Source: Neocallimastix lanati (nom. inval.) (Eukaryota; Neocallimastigomycota; Neocallimastigomycetes; Neocallimastigales; Neocallimastigaceae). From it: a stretch of 64,000 nt of DNA. Position numbers and translations under genes: made by a program. Positions 1 to 12,000 of the stretch are shown here, piece after piece. Numbering within the stretch: the first letter of the stretch is position 1; every line of letters starts with the position of its first letter. The stretch lies in the NCBI GenBank assembly GCA_016946835.1, contig JACVTC010000002.1, forward strand, positions 2,306,001-2,370,000. Reading direction: 5' to 3'. Below the pieces are notes generated by a model, which saw nothing but the letters and a program-made list of their open reading frames with translations, was not told where the DNA came from and did no database searches.

Positions 1-1391
1 TTAAAATTTTTAATCCTTTTATACAATAGATGTTTTTCATGTGATAATTTCTTAATATAAGCAGGACAATGGAACGCTGAACCCTGTAAATTTGTAGGAA
101 CTCTTGCATGAATGTCATCGCCTATTTTATTTGCTGTGTCAAGAAGTTTTTTAACCATTGTATTAGAGTCTAGATTATCATTATGTTCAAATTCATCCAG
201 TAAACATGTGAATTTATTATGAGAGAAGATTGCTTCACGTTTATCCCTACAAATTCGATTAGACCACTTAATTTGTTTATCCCGAGGGGGAGTAACAAAA
301 CCATCAGGAGATATTTTTTTACAAGAAAGAATAAGTGGTAAATGGTCAGAGATGTCATTAAAAGAGTAGCATACAGAAGCAATATTCAAATAATTTCTTA
401 ATTTATCGTTCACTACTATAAAATCAATACAAGAATTCTTTCCACCATTAGACCAAGTAAATTGATGACCTACCATATCCATAACAAACCATTGAGGGGA
501 AATTCTAAGAATAAGATCTTTGAGTTGTTGCTTAGTCATGTTGAAATCACCAACAATAGCCGAAGGGTTATTCTGATGGTTCTTGAGCCAATTAGCAAAA
601 TCAGTTTCTGCTTTTTCTCTAGAGTCTTTGTGTTTTTTGCTAGGGATGTAAATGTTCCCTAAAGAACATCTGACACCCCAAAAAGAGAATATATTTACTG
701 AGAGTATATATCTATATTCAAAATCATCATTAGTGAATTGGCAGGAGGAGTGCACACCTATATAAAGGCCCCTCATACCAGGGATATTTTTGTCCGCACG
801 TCTCAGTACTGTTCTATAATGATTAAGGAATGGATATGAGTTAGAAAATGAGTTAAGGAATGAACTATTACCGACTTCTTGAAGACAAATACAAATAGGA
901 TTAAAGATTGAATTAAAATTGGTAAGTCCGTCACGTTTTTCAGAATTCCAACCATTTATGTTCCAGCTAATACAGAGGTTGAAATATTTAGTATTCGAGA
1001 AAGGGTTAGCATACAGGAGGCTTTCAGAGATGGGGAATGAGGGCTCAGAATAATACCTGGTTCTATTATGATTAACATTACTAAATGTGCGTATCCTTGA
1101 AGTAATCTTCCAATTTATTCTTTTAACAGGTAAGTGCTTAGTAATCAAATAAATAACCTTTAAATAATCCGTATAATTATTATAGTTAACTCTTAGGATG
1201 AAGAAGTTTTCCATATTAATATAGTGTTTTTTAACGATTCCATGAATAACTTCATTACAATTTGATATCTTTTTGCTTAAAAATTCCCATAGTCTACTTT
1301 CAGTCCAAGATTCAAGATCATGAATGAAAATTAAAACAAATTTATCATGGTCAGGACCACAATGTCGCAGACCTCTTCGTATAGTTAACAT
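1..1391 (-). CDS. LINE-type retrotransposon ORF2, endonuclease part (partial, runs off left edge)
   Basis: An open minus-strand frame of 463 codons starts at ATG 1391, just after an in-frame stop, and is still open at base 1. It encodes the apurinic-like endonuclease (EEP fold) of a non-LTR retrotransposon, which nicks target DNA to prime reverse transcription. Motifs seen: SWNINGW around residue 143, CLQEVG with the likely metal-binding Glu near 172, GDFNM near 281-285, and SDHLPL with the catalytic His near 350. Residues 1-140 are basic and show no domain I recognise. Residues about 360-463 resemble the linker that joins endonuclease to reverse transcriptase in LINE ORF2 proteins; the RT itself would lie beyond the edge. 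No frameshift or stop is visible in this part, so the copy may be young. The frame has more G+C than its flanks. An isolated EEP protein is less likely, given the linker and the neighbouring LINE debris. Confidence 0.85.
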   Translation of the reverse strand, partial: MLTIRRGLRHCGPDHDKFVLIFIHDLESWTESRLWEFLSKKISNCNEVIHGIVKKHYINMENFFILRVNYNNYTDYLKVIYLITKHLPVKRINWKITSRIRTFSNVNHNRTRYYSEPSFPISESLLYANPFSNTKYFNLCISWNINGWNSEKRDGLTNFNSIFNPICICLQEVGNSSFLNSFSNSYPFLNHYRTVLRRADKNIPGMRGLYIGVHSSCQFTNDDFEYRYILSVNIFSFWGVRCSLGNIYIPSKKHKDSREKAETDFANWLKNHQNNPSAIVGDFNMTKQQLKDLILRISPQWFVMDMVGHQFTWSNGGKNSCIDFIVVNDKLRNYLNIASVCYSFNDISDHLPLILSCKKISPDGFVTPPRDKQIKWSNRICRDKREAIFSHNKFTCLLDEFEHNDNLDSNTMVKKLLDTANKIGDDIHARVPTNLQGSAFHCPAYIKKLSHEKHLLYKRIKNF

Positions 1392-1924
1392 AATAAAATA
1401 AAAAACTTATCTATATTAATAAAAAGTAAATGTAATATAAAAATAAAAAATAAAATTAGTAAAAAATTAAAAAATTAAAAAAAAATAAAAATTTATTGCT
1501 GTTGTCTTCTCTTTCGTGTATATTGTTTGCTAAAACTTGTTTGTTTTTCTTTCTTTTTGTGTTGACTAGTTTTTAATTAATGATTTTCAATTATAAATTC
1601 CTGTTTTATGTAAAAATTTCTGTAAAATAATCATATATAATATAAAATTTAAATGTTAATGAAATAATAGTTGTGAAAAACTATAAAAAGATTCCCATCC
1701 GTTAAATAATGTCTTAAACACAAGCTTTGGAGTGAATCAATCTCCTACATTTCCATTTTACAATAGCTACATGAAAGTATAAAAAATACTATAGAAAAAT
1801 ACATATACAAAATAATGCTAAAGTAAAAAATACAATAGATTCATTACAATGATAATATGTAGAAACTACATGATATTATTAATTATACAACTCCAATGTT
1901 ACTACATATCCAGTTTAAAACAAT

Positions 1925-2335
1925 ATAAAACATCAGGTTCACTTTCTACAGTCTTCCAGTATTCCAGTTTTCACTCTTCGTACTAGAAGCCACTTTAGAA
2001 AGGATAACCATATATTATCATCAGAATCACAGAAAGCTGTAATTAGTACACCTGATATAGGTTATTCCTTTTCCATCAACCCTCCATGGACCTGGAAAAA
2101 CAGTCCACTTCATTGGGGACTAAGAACGGAGTATCAGAATAAGCACCTGATTTCATCTGGCACTTAGTGAGATGATTAATAAACGAATATGATTGAAAAA
2201 GGGACAATCAATTAACCAATGACTTATCCATTGTTTATTACTTTTACAACAGGGACAAAAATTAGGACACATTTGATCTATTAATTACTGTTGCATCTAG
2301 CCTTATATCTAGCATAACAAAATTTACTTTTTTGT
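1925..2335 (-). pseudogene. Decayed LINE 3' end (RT C-terminal CCHC region)
   Basis: On the minus strand around 2270-2160 a short frame reads FCPCCKSNKQWISHWLIDC. It fits the C-X2-C-X8-H-X4-C motif found after the reverse transcriptase of many LINE ORF2 proteins. Stops and frameshifts lie on both sides (for example TGA after the motif), so it is a relic. Further downstream, to about 1925, another frame stays open for roughly 40 residues and has a base composition like the LINE ORF rather than like the AT desert. It lies upstream of the LINE ORF at 1391 in the same orientation, so two LINE copies may sit head to tail. Family assignment rests mainly on the CCHC motif. Confidence 0.5.
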
Positions 2336-2792
2336 TCTCTTTATTAAATATACACCATTATATATATCTCAATTATCCAATATATCACTAATAAACAAAA
2401 TTTATTAAAATTTTTTTAAACAAAAGAAAAAAAATTTAATAATTAAAACATGTTTATAATTTAACAATATATAATATATAAATATATATATCAAAACTCA
2501 CACACAAAAATTTCAAAATAAAAATTTTTCTAAAATATAATTTTTTTTAATTATTTTTTTTTATTTAATTTTTAAAATTCATTTTCCATTATTTTTTTTT
2601 TAATTTTTATATTTAATAGCAATTCTAATTTCATTTAATTACATTTTTATTAAAATTATTTGAAAATTTCATTGTATTTATAAATTAAAAATATAAATTC
2701 AAATGGATCAATTATTTGAAATTGTTTGAATAAATATTTAAAAAAGGTTTTCTACGCTCATTTATTCGCAAATATTTCGTTTAAGCTATTAT
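2336..2792. other. AT-rich spacer downstream of TEF1
   Basis: This is almost pure A+T DNA between the LINE remnant and the TEF1 stop codon, with T and A runs but no open frame. It presumably carries the TEF1 3'UTR and polyadenylation site. No distinct signal can be picked out against the composition. Confidence 0.5.
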
Positions 2793-4157
2793 TTACTTCT
2801 TCTTACCAGCGGCACCAGAAGCAGCCTTGTCAACCTTTTCGACAGACTTGATGACACCAACGGCAACAGTTTGTCTCATATCACGAACGGCGAAACGACC
2901 AAGTGGTGGGTATTCGACGAAAGTTTCAACACAAAGTGGCTTAGATGGAATTAACTTAACCATAGCAGCATCACCAGACTTGATGAACTTTGGATTTTCT
3001 TCAAGAGTCTTACCAGAACGACGGTCCATCTTCTTTTGGATTTCAGCGAAACGGCAAGCAATGTGAGCAGTGTGACAATCAAGAACTGGAGAGTAACCGT
3101 TAGCAATTTGACCTGGGTGGTTAATGACAATAACTTGAGCAGTGAAGGAAGCGGCTTCCTTGGCTGGATCTCTCTTGGAGTCAGAGCAAACATTACCACG
3201 ACGAATTTCCTTAACAGAAACGTTCTTAACGTTGAAACCGACGTTATCACCTGGAACACCTTCAGCTAAAGCTTCGTGGTGCATTTCAACAGACTTAACT
3301 TCAGTGGTAACACCAGTTGGAGCAAAAGTAACAACCATACCTGGCTTGATGACACCAGTTTCAACACGACCGACTGGGACAGTACCAATACCACCAATCT
3401 TGTAAACATCTTGAAGTGGAAGACGAAGTGGCTTATCAATTGGACGACTTGGTGGTTCAATAGAATCAATAGCTTCTAAAAGAGTCTTACCAGTGTAGGA
3501 ACCAGACTTGGTTTCCTTAGTCCAACCCTTGTACCATGGCATGTTAGTGGTGGCTTCAATCATGTTATCACCGTGCCATCCGGAAATTGGAACGAATGGA
3601 ACAGTCTTTGGGTTGTAACCAGTCTTCTTAATGAAGTTGGAAACTTCCTTAACAATTTCCTTGAAACGGGCTTCGGACCACTTAGCGGTATCCATCTTGT
3701 TGACGGCAACAATAAGTTGCTTGACACCAAGAGTGTAGGCAAGAAGGGCGTGTTCACGAGTTTGACCATCCTTGGAAATACCAGCTTCGAATTCACCAGT
3801 ACCAGCGGCAATAATAAGAATAGCACAATCAGCTTGGGAAGTACCAGTAATCATGTTCTTAATGAAGTCACGGTGACCTGGGGCATCAATAACGGTAACG
3901 TAGTACTTTGGAGTTTCGAACTTCCAGAGGGCAATATCAATGGTAATACCTCTTTCACGTTCGGCCTTGAGTTTATCAAGAACCCAGGCGTACTTGAAGG
4001 AACCCTTACCAAGATCAGCAGATTCCTTTTCGAACTTTTCAATGGTACGCTTATCGATACCACCACACTTGTAAATTAAGTGACCAGTAGTGGTAGACTT
4101 ACCAGAATCGACGTGACCAATAACGACAACGTTAACGTGAGTCTTTTCCTTACCCAT
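2793..4157 (-). CDS. TEF1: Translation elongation factor 1-alpha
   Basis: Cytosolic GTPase that delivers aminoacyl-tRNA to the ribosomal A site. The 454-aa product is close to the usual fungal length. GTP-binding motifs are present: GHVDSGKST at residues 14-22, DAPGH near 91-95 and NKMD near 153-156, followed by the two beta-barrel domains and a Lys-rich tail (GAAGKKK). I place the start at the ATG before GKEKTHVN, the universal N-terminus. An in-frame ATG seven codons upstream falls before a TTAG splice acceptor and is probably intronic. Residues such as TAKWSE and NMPWYKGW are fungal in type. Codon choice is biased to C-ending codons and the gene is far richer in G+C than its neighbours, as expected for a very highly expressed gene. 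No internal introns. Confidence 0.97.
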   Translation of the reverse strand: MGKEKTHVNVVVIGHVDSGKSTTTGHLIYKCGGIDKRTIEKFEKESADLGKGSFKYAWVLDKLKAERERGITIDIALWKFETPKYYVTVIDAPGHRDFIKNMITGTSQADCAILIIAAGTGEFEAGISKDGQTREHALLAYTLGVKQLIVAVNKMDTAKWSEARFKEIVKEVSNFIKKTGYNPKTVPFVPISGWHGDNMIEATTNMPWYKGWTKETKSGSYTGKTLLEAIDSIEPPSRPIDKPLRLPLQDVYKIGGIGTVPVGRVETGVIKPGMVVTFAPTGVTTEVKSVEMHHEALAEGVPGDNVGFNVKNVSVKEIRRGNVCSDSKRDPAKEAASFTAQVIVINHPGQIANGYSPVLDCHTAHIACRFAEIQKKMDRRSGKTLEENPKFIKSGDAAMVKLIPSKPLCVETFVEYPPLGRFAVRDMRQTVAVGVIKSVEKVDKAASGAAGKKK

Positions 4158-4158
4158 T

Positions 4159-4463
4159 CTAAGTTTCAAATTATACAATAAATTAAATAAAATTATATTA
4201 ATATTACCATCACTTTATGTTTTGTTTCTTCTCTCTTTCTTTAATTATTTTTTTAATTTTATTTAACTCTCATAGTAATAATTATTCCAAATTAATACTA
4301 TAATAACATAACCATTGCATTATTTGTTTATAATAAACTTTCTTTAATCATTTTAAATTTCATTCTTACTAAAATGCATTAATTTTCTTCTTTTATTGAT
4401 TACTTTTTCCATTTTCTTTCTTTTCATTATTCAATTTCCCATTTACATCTTTTAAACACTTAC
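4159..4463 (-). other. Probable 5'UTR intron of TEF1
   Basis: On the minus strand a consensus donor GTAAGTG begins at 4463, and an acceptor TTAG ends at 4159, one base before the TEF1 start codon. The 305-nt interval is AT-rich and has no long frame. 5'UTR introns are common in eukaryotic EF-1alpha genes. This is an inference from splice-site sequence only. Confidence 0.5.
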
Positions 4464-5211
4464 CTTAGTTATATTTTTAATAATAAATGTAATTAAAAAT
4501 TGACGATGAGGTTTTGTAATATCGGATTAAACAGTTCTTTATATATAAAAAATAATGGCTTTGATTAAATAATAAATGATTGGTTAAATTGATTTTTAAA
4601 AAAAATTTTATTATTAAAAAAAAATAAATTAAGAAAATATTAAATGTAGTATACATATCCATATATTTAATTGATATTTTCATATATAATATTATATTAT
4701 ATTATATTGAGTAAAATAATTAACAATTATAATCATTTTATTTTTTTTTTTTTTAATTTTTTATTACTATTTTGATTAATTATTTTTCTAAAAAAAACAA
4801 CAGCCAATCGCTTAAAAATTCATAATAAACAAAAATACAAAAATTTAATATTATTATATAATATATTTATATATATTTAAATATATAAATTCATTTTTTA
4901 TAATAAAATAAAAAATAATATATTTAATTTATTCAAATTAATAAAATATTTATATTATAATTATATATTTACTATAAATTAAATAAATTCTATATATTAT
5001 TTAAAATTATACTCTTTTATGGAATTTAAATAAATATAATATAAATAACATTATATTAAACTATTCATATATATATTGTCATTTTTATTGTATTTCTCCA
5101 TTTTTTATTGAAATTTTTTTTTTATTTATAAACATACAAAAATAATAATTAATGTATAATGTATTAAATATATTGGACGGTACATCTACAATATTCATAA
5201 ACGTAAATAAA

Positions 5212-5247
<36 letters not shown>

Positions 5248-6906
5248 TGAGTAATACAAAAAATAAATTTTAAAATTTAATATATTGTATTATAATATAA
5301 TAAAAATATTATTTGCTAAATTTACTAATTAACAAATAAATCAGTTTTTAGAATAAAATAAAAAAAGAAAGAATTTTGAACTTTACCAATAATAGTGATA
5401 TTATAATTCTTTTTTTTTTTTTTATTTTCTATATTCAAGATTCAATTTCTTTAGACATTTAAAAAAATTTGTTAAAATTATAAATGAAGATGTTAATAAA
5501 AATATATTTAGATTAAAATTTTTATACTTATAAAATAAAAAAAATAAAATAAAAAGAATAAAAATTATATGAAATATAATATAAGATAAAAATATTTAAA
5601 AAATTTATATATAATAATTTAAACATTTATTTCTTAAGCTATTATACTATTATATATTTATGTGTGGGGGTCAGCTATAATAATTAATATGGACCAAAAA
5701 AAAAAATGTTCTCATATTATTTAATTTATATTAAAACATATTAATAATATAAATATAATATACATATTTCATTGAATTAATTTAAATTAGAATTTATTTT
5801 TTTCTTTATTTTAATTAACACTATTACATTCTTAATATAACATTGCTAATCCACAAAAAAATGTTTTTTTTTTTTCTACTAAGAAAATCATTCAATAAAT
5901 AATAATAAAATATTAAAATTTATTACTATCTAATAGTTAATATTCATCCTAAAATATTTAAATTATATAATAATAATATGTAAAATTACATTATAAAATA
6001 AAAAATACTAAAATGTAAAATTTATACTTATAATATATATATATTTTTTTTAAAAAAAAGAACAATAACAAAAAATGATAGTATATTTTTTAAAATATAT
6101 TAAGTAAACTAAAAAAAAAAAAAAAAAAGAATATATAATTTCTAAAAATATATAAATATATAAGTAGTACATTTATGTAAGGATTAGTAATTCCATAAAA
6201 TAAATAAATTAAAACTTTAATAGTTTTAATTTATAATGAAAATGCATAATTATAAAATTATAAAAAAAAAAACATGGTAAAAAAAAAATACCATATTAAT
6301 ACAAAGTCTTAATGTGAATTATAATATAATATAATAAAAGAAAAATTGAAAGAAAAATTAAAAATTTACAAAAATTATTTAATATTATCATATATATTTA
6401 TTTATTTATTTTTTTGATAATTTCTGTATAAAAAAAAATCATAAATACTATTATATATTATTAATATTATATTTTAAATCATAGATAGATTAATATAAAC
6501 ATAAAATAAAGATCGTTTAATTTTTTTAAATATTGTTCTTTTTTTTTTTTTTGGCTATAAAACAAAAAAAAATTAAGCAATCAAATTTTATGGAATATTA
6601 AATAAAAACAAAAAATATATATTAAATATTAATATATTATTATTATTGTAATATTACTATTATATTAAAAATATTTTATTATACAAAATCAATTATAAAC
6701 TTTTCAATTCTTTTCCAATACCTGTTATTATTTTAACTATCTCATTCTTTATTTTTAATTCTGTTTCTTTCATATTTTTTTTTATTTTTTTAAATTGTAA
6801 CAAAATAATATATTTCAAAATATATTTCGATATATTTATTATTAAAATCAATTAATTATATTAAAAATTAATTAAAAAAAAAAAAAAGATTACCCAATAA
6901 CATTTA

Positions 6907-6945
<39 letters not shown>

Positions 6946-7279
6946 GTGTTTTAATTCTTATTTAACAAACTTTTTAATAGGTAAGTTGATAATATCAAAA
7001 AAAATAAAAATATATATATTTTCTTTTTTAAATAAAACCACTTTAATATTACTTATTTTTATTTTTTTTACAGAATAAAGTCTATTAAGTCAGTTTTATA
7101 TAATTAATAATGTTTTATCATTATAATTAAATTTTCATTTTAACTTTTATTTTTATTTAAAGAATAATTTTATATATTGTGAATGAATTAAAAGAAACAA
7201 ATAATGCTTTAAAAAAAATTTTCTTTTATTTCTTTATAAAATATATTCTATAAATTGTATTATATATATTTATATATAT

Positions 7280-7310
<31 letters not shown>

Positions 7311-7744
7311 GTATATAAATGATATGTATAAATATGTATAAATATATAAAAAAAATTATTATAATAAATTTATATCGTAATTTTTTATAATTTGTATATT
7401 AGTTTATATTACAATAAACTTATTAGTTTAATTTTATTTTTTTTATTGATATAAAATGTTACTTTATATATATAGAAAACAGTTATTAAATTAAAAGAAA
7501 ATTATTTCTAAAATATAAAAATTTTTTATTCAAAATTCGAAAAATAATGAAATTAGAAGTTAAAGCTTATTAATAATAAATAAATAGCTCTATTAATAAT
7601 TCTCAATTCTTGATTACTTTAAGGTAATTTTACAATAATTTTAGATATAAGTATAAACTTCTATCTTGTTAATATTATTAAAGATAAATTATAGTTTTCT
7701 TAAATTTTTATTAATTATTTCAAAATAATTTAAATACTTAAAAA

Positions 7745-7775
<31 letters not shown>

Positions 7776-8718
7776 TGTATACTATGATTGATAATTAAAG
7801 TTTAGATTTTTCGTGGTATTAATAGAATAATTATTGTAATGTTTTTTTAAATTTTTTTATGAATATTCATATATAATAAAATCTCAGAAAACAATAATAA
7901 TTTATAAATGGTGAAAAGTAAAAAAATAATAATAATGAATTTGAATTTTATTATTATTAAAATCTTAAAGAATAATAATAATTACTTATATGGTGAAAGG
8001 GGAAAATATATATATATATATTTTAAAATTTTAATGAAATTTTAAAATTAAAATTTTATAAAAAAAAAAAAAAAGTTTTAATAATTTACAAATAGTTGGA
8101 ATATAAAAATTTAAATTCTCATTTTTTAAGAATATTATCTAAATAATATTTATTAATAATTTTTTTTTTCATTGAAACCTAATTTTATTAATATTTTATT
8201 CATTATTTTATTTTTTTCTTTTGTAAATTGCAATTGATAATATTTCTATTATAAATATTTGATTTACTATTTTATATTACTTTACAACTTTATATATATT
8301 TCTTATTGCTAAATTTTAGTTTTTCTTAATTTTTAATTTTTTTTAAATATTATTATAATTATAGTTATTTATAATTAATACTCATACTTTATATTAATGT
8401 TTAATAATTTTTTTTTAATTTTTTAAAAAAAAAAAAATATTTATTTATTTATTATATCAATTTTAGTTTTTTTTTTTTTTTTTAATACAAAATATATTTT
8501 ACAAATTATTTACTTTTATTTATAAAACATTTTTAATTATCCTTTCCTTATAAATTAATGTCTCCAAAATTTTCTTTAAATTTCATTAAAAAATAGTTGC
8601 TATTATTGTGTTTATTTAATATACATTAAATTATTATTATTAGTATAATTATTATTTTGGATTTTTCCATAACCCAAATTTTTATTATTATATTTATATA
8701 ATCTTTTTTTTTGTCATT
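4464..8718. other. AT-rich desert between TEF1 and the copia element
   Basis: No open frame of note and no RNA gene could be seen in these 4.2 kb, which are almost only A and T, with many poly-A/T tracts (for example 5218-5245 and 6920-6942). A perfect 13-bp hairpin lies at 6204-6234 with a 5-base loop. A degenerate direct repeat of about 90 bp, both copies including a 'tggtgaaa' word, lies near 7880-8010. The part next to 4464 should hold the TEF1 promoter. Confidence 0.6.
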
Positions 8719-8723
8719 GTTAA
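8719..8723. repeat. Target-site duplication GTTAA (left)
   Basis: GTTAA directly precedes the left LTR and is repeated directly after the right LTR at 15279-15283. Five bases is the usual target duplication for Ty1/copia integration. Confidence 0.9.
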
Positions 8724-9087
8724 TGACAAAAATCGTAAATAAATATTTACTTTTTTACTAAAAGTTTTTATTTTTATTAAAGAACCTATTTTTTAATAAT
8801 AATACATGATTTAATATTTTTATATTCATAAAAATTACATTCAATGGAACGTACATATTTATTATATTAAATACATGACTTATTAGAAATAATATAAAAG
8901 AGGCTTATAAAAAATTTCAAAACTATATTATTTGTATCATGAACTATATAAACTATATATTATTGTAATATATCCTATTTATTTATAATATACTATTTAA
9001 TATTTAATATTTAAAATTATAATAAAATAAAAGTATTGAACAAAGTGTTAATTAAAAATTTAAACTAAAAATACTAATTTTCTAACA
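8724..9087 (-). repeat. 3' LTR of copia element
   Basis: 364 bp, starting TG and ending CA. In element sense it begins TGTTAG, the usual copia LTR start. It matches 14915-15278 with no difference I can see. The Gag-Pol stop codon TAG (9084-9082) lies inside the LTR, so the last Cys codon and the stop come from LTR sequence. Confidence 0.96.
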
Positions 9088-12000
9088 TTCCTCCCTAAAC
9101 AAAGTATTATCAAAGACTTTGTTTGCAAAATTAGTTATTTGATTTTTATTAACATCTTTTGTTAAAATATCTGCTAAATTTTCTTCAGATTTAATGTAAT
9201 GTAAAATTACTTCTTTTCTTTCAATATTTTCTTTAAAGTAGTGATAGCTAACTCTTACATGTCTAAGTTTTTTACTAATAGCATAATTTTCAGCAGCAAA
9301 TAAAGATGCTCTGTTGTCTCCATTTAAATTTATTACAAATTTCTTTTTAAACATTTCATTTAGCATATTTTTAATCCATAAACCATTTGCTACAGCTTCA
9401 GAAAGGGCAATATATTCTGCTTCTGCAGTAGATCTTGTTACTGATTGTTGTTGTCTGGACATCCAAGCGATTGGTCCTGAGGCTAAGAAAAAAATATTTC
9501 CTGAAGTGGATTTACTATTTGATAAGTCTCTAGCAAAATCAGAATCTGTGTAACCAATTAATTCTCCTTTGTTTTTGTATGAAATGCAATAATTCTTAGT
9601 TTGGTTTAAATATTTAAGGATGTTGACTACTTTGTTCCAATCTGATACTGTTGGATTTGAGTTTTTTCTTGATGCCTTACTAACAGAGAATGATATATCA
9701 GGTCTTGTCGATTTAGATACATGTATTAAACAACCAACTGCGCTCTGATAAATAGTCTTATCGAAAGGTGTTTTATTAATTAGTTTAACGTCATCACCAG
9801 TACATGGAGTAGAAGCTTTTTGATTTTCTTTAATATTAAATTTCTTTAAAATATTTTCAATATAGTTTTCTTGAGAGATTGTGTATCCGAATTTATTTTT
9901 CCTAACATTTAATCCTAAAATATGATTTATTTCTTCACACTTGGATATTTTGAAATTGCTCTTAATAATATTAATAATATTAAAAATTTCTTCTTTAATA
10001 CCTGTTATTAACATGTCATCGACATATAAAGCTACTAAACATATTACATTATTTTTATTATCCCACTTAACGAATAAGCATTGTTCACTTCTTAGTTGAT
10101 ATAGTCCTTTTTTGATCAAAAATTTGCTAATAGTTTGGTTCCATTCTCGACCAGCCTGTTTCAATCCATAAAGTGCCTTATTTAATTTGCAATAACCTTC
10201 ATTATAATTTTCATGTCCTTCTGGTAGTTTCATATATATATCGTTATGTAATTTCGCATTGAGATATGCGCCTTTCACATCTAATTGTTGAATGTTCCAA
10301 TTAAATAAAGAAGCTAACGCTACTGTTAATCTCAAACTTTCTACTGGTAGTGTTGGAGAAAAAGTTAATTCATAATCTACTCCTTCAATTTGATTATATC
10401 CTTTTACTACTAATCTTGCTTTGTATTTTTCTAAATTGTTATTCCCATCATATTTCTTCGTAAATACCCATCTAGGACTAAGTGGTTTAATTCCTTCTGG
10501 TAGCTCTGATATTATGGTCATTGTATTATTTTCCTTTAAATTTTGCAACTCGGTAGATATAGCTTTAATCCATTCTTCACTTTCTTCGCAAGTAATAGCT
10601 TCATAATAGTCTTTTGGATTATTATTTGTAATGTTGGATATTTCCTCCAATTTCTGAACTTTATGCTTATTATTTTCAAGCGGCATACCTGGTCTTTTAA
10701 CTCTAATTATTAATTTTTGGTCATTATTGATATTATTATTACAGCTAGTATTAGCTTTAATCAAATTTTTATCAAATTCTTCATTAAAATTTTTCGTACG
10801 AAATTTTTCATCCTTATTATGGATAACTTTATTTTTGGCAAAATTAAATTTATTAAAATTATTTAATTTATTTAATTTTTTTTCAATAATTGAAAATTTT
10901 TCATTAATAAAATTTTTTTTCTCGTTTGTAATTTTATATTTTTTATTTTTTAAAATCTTAATTTTAGTTTTATTTTTTACTTCTTCTTTCTCTTTGAAAT
11001 TTAAATCCTCACTTTTTTTATTCTTTACTAACAACTTAATTTCATTTTTATTTTTTGAATTATTTTCATTTAAATCTAGGTTTTTATTGCACAGGATTTC
11101 AGGATTTTCAGGATTTTCAGGATTTACAGGATTTTCAATTGAATTATTTTTGTTTTCAATTAAAATTTCTTTGTTTACTTCATTAGAAATTTTATTAGCA
11201 GGATCAATTTTAGAATAATTTGAATTTTCATATTTATCAGGACTATTTTGAAATTTATCCAATATTTTGTCATTATTGCCTTGATTATCCTGATAGGAAA
11301 GTAATTTAATATTATTATTATATTTATTATTATTATATTGTTTGTTTACTTCTTGTACATTGAAAGGTATGTTATTTTCAATTAATTTTTTAATATAATT
11401 ATTATTTTGGATTACATCATTTAATCCATTCATTAATTTATAAATATTATAATTTGATTTTCTTATTTTATTTTTATAATATTGAATATTTTTATTCGCT
11501 GCTTTGTTTATTTTATCTATATCGTTATTTTCATTTCTATTATTCTTCATGTATTCTTGATTAGAATTATTACTATCAATAATTTTATCTTTATTATAAG
11601 TATCTATTATAGTATTTTCATATTTTTGTTTATCTTCATTAATATTTGAATCTTTAATAAAATTATTATTATTCTCAAATAAAATTTTTCTATTGTTCTT
11701 ATTATCAATATCATTTTTCGTGTACTTTTTCGTGTTGTTAGTGTTATTTGACGTGTCATGTTTGTTATTAAATGTATTATTGATGTTATTCATTATATTA
11801 TCCGTATTGTTTAATTTATTATCCTTATTATTCATATTTTCAACTGTTGTATTAGTGTTGGACATATTTTTATCATTGTTTATGGCTTTTTCTAATTTTC
11901 TTTTTTTATTACTGATGTTATGGTCTTCATTATTATTTATATGGGTGTAAGTTTGTTGAGTAGATAACATAGGATTAATAAATATACCTGACTTTGGATT

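Noticed and set aside
170-662. Small ORFs of 70 and 66 aa inside the LINE region
   Set aside because: They overlap the long endonuclease frame in other frames; the long frame has the motifs.
2827-4079. Several ORFs antisense or out of frame over TEF1
   Set aside because: Shadows caused by the G+C-richer codon-biased TEF1 sequence.
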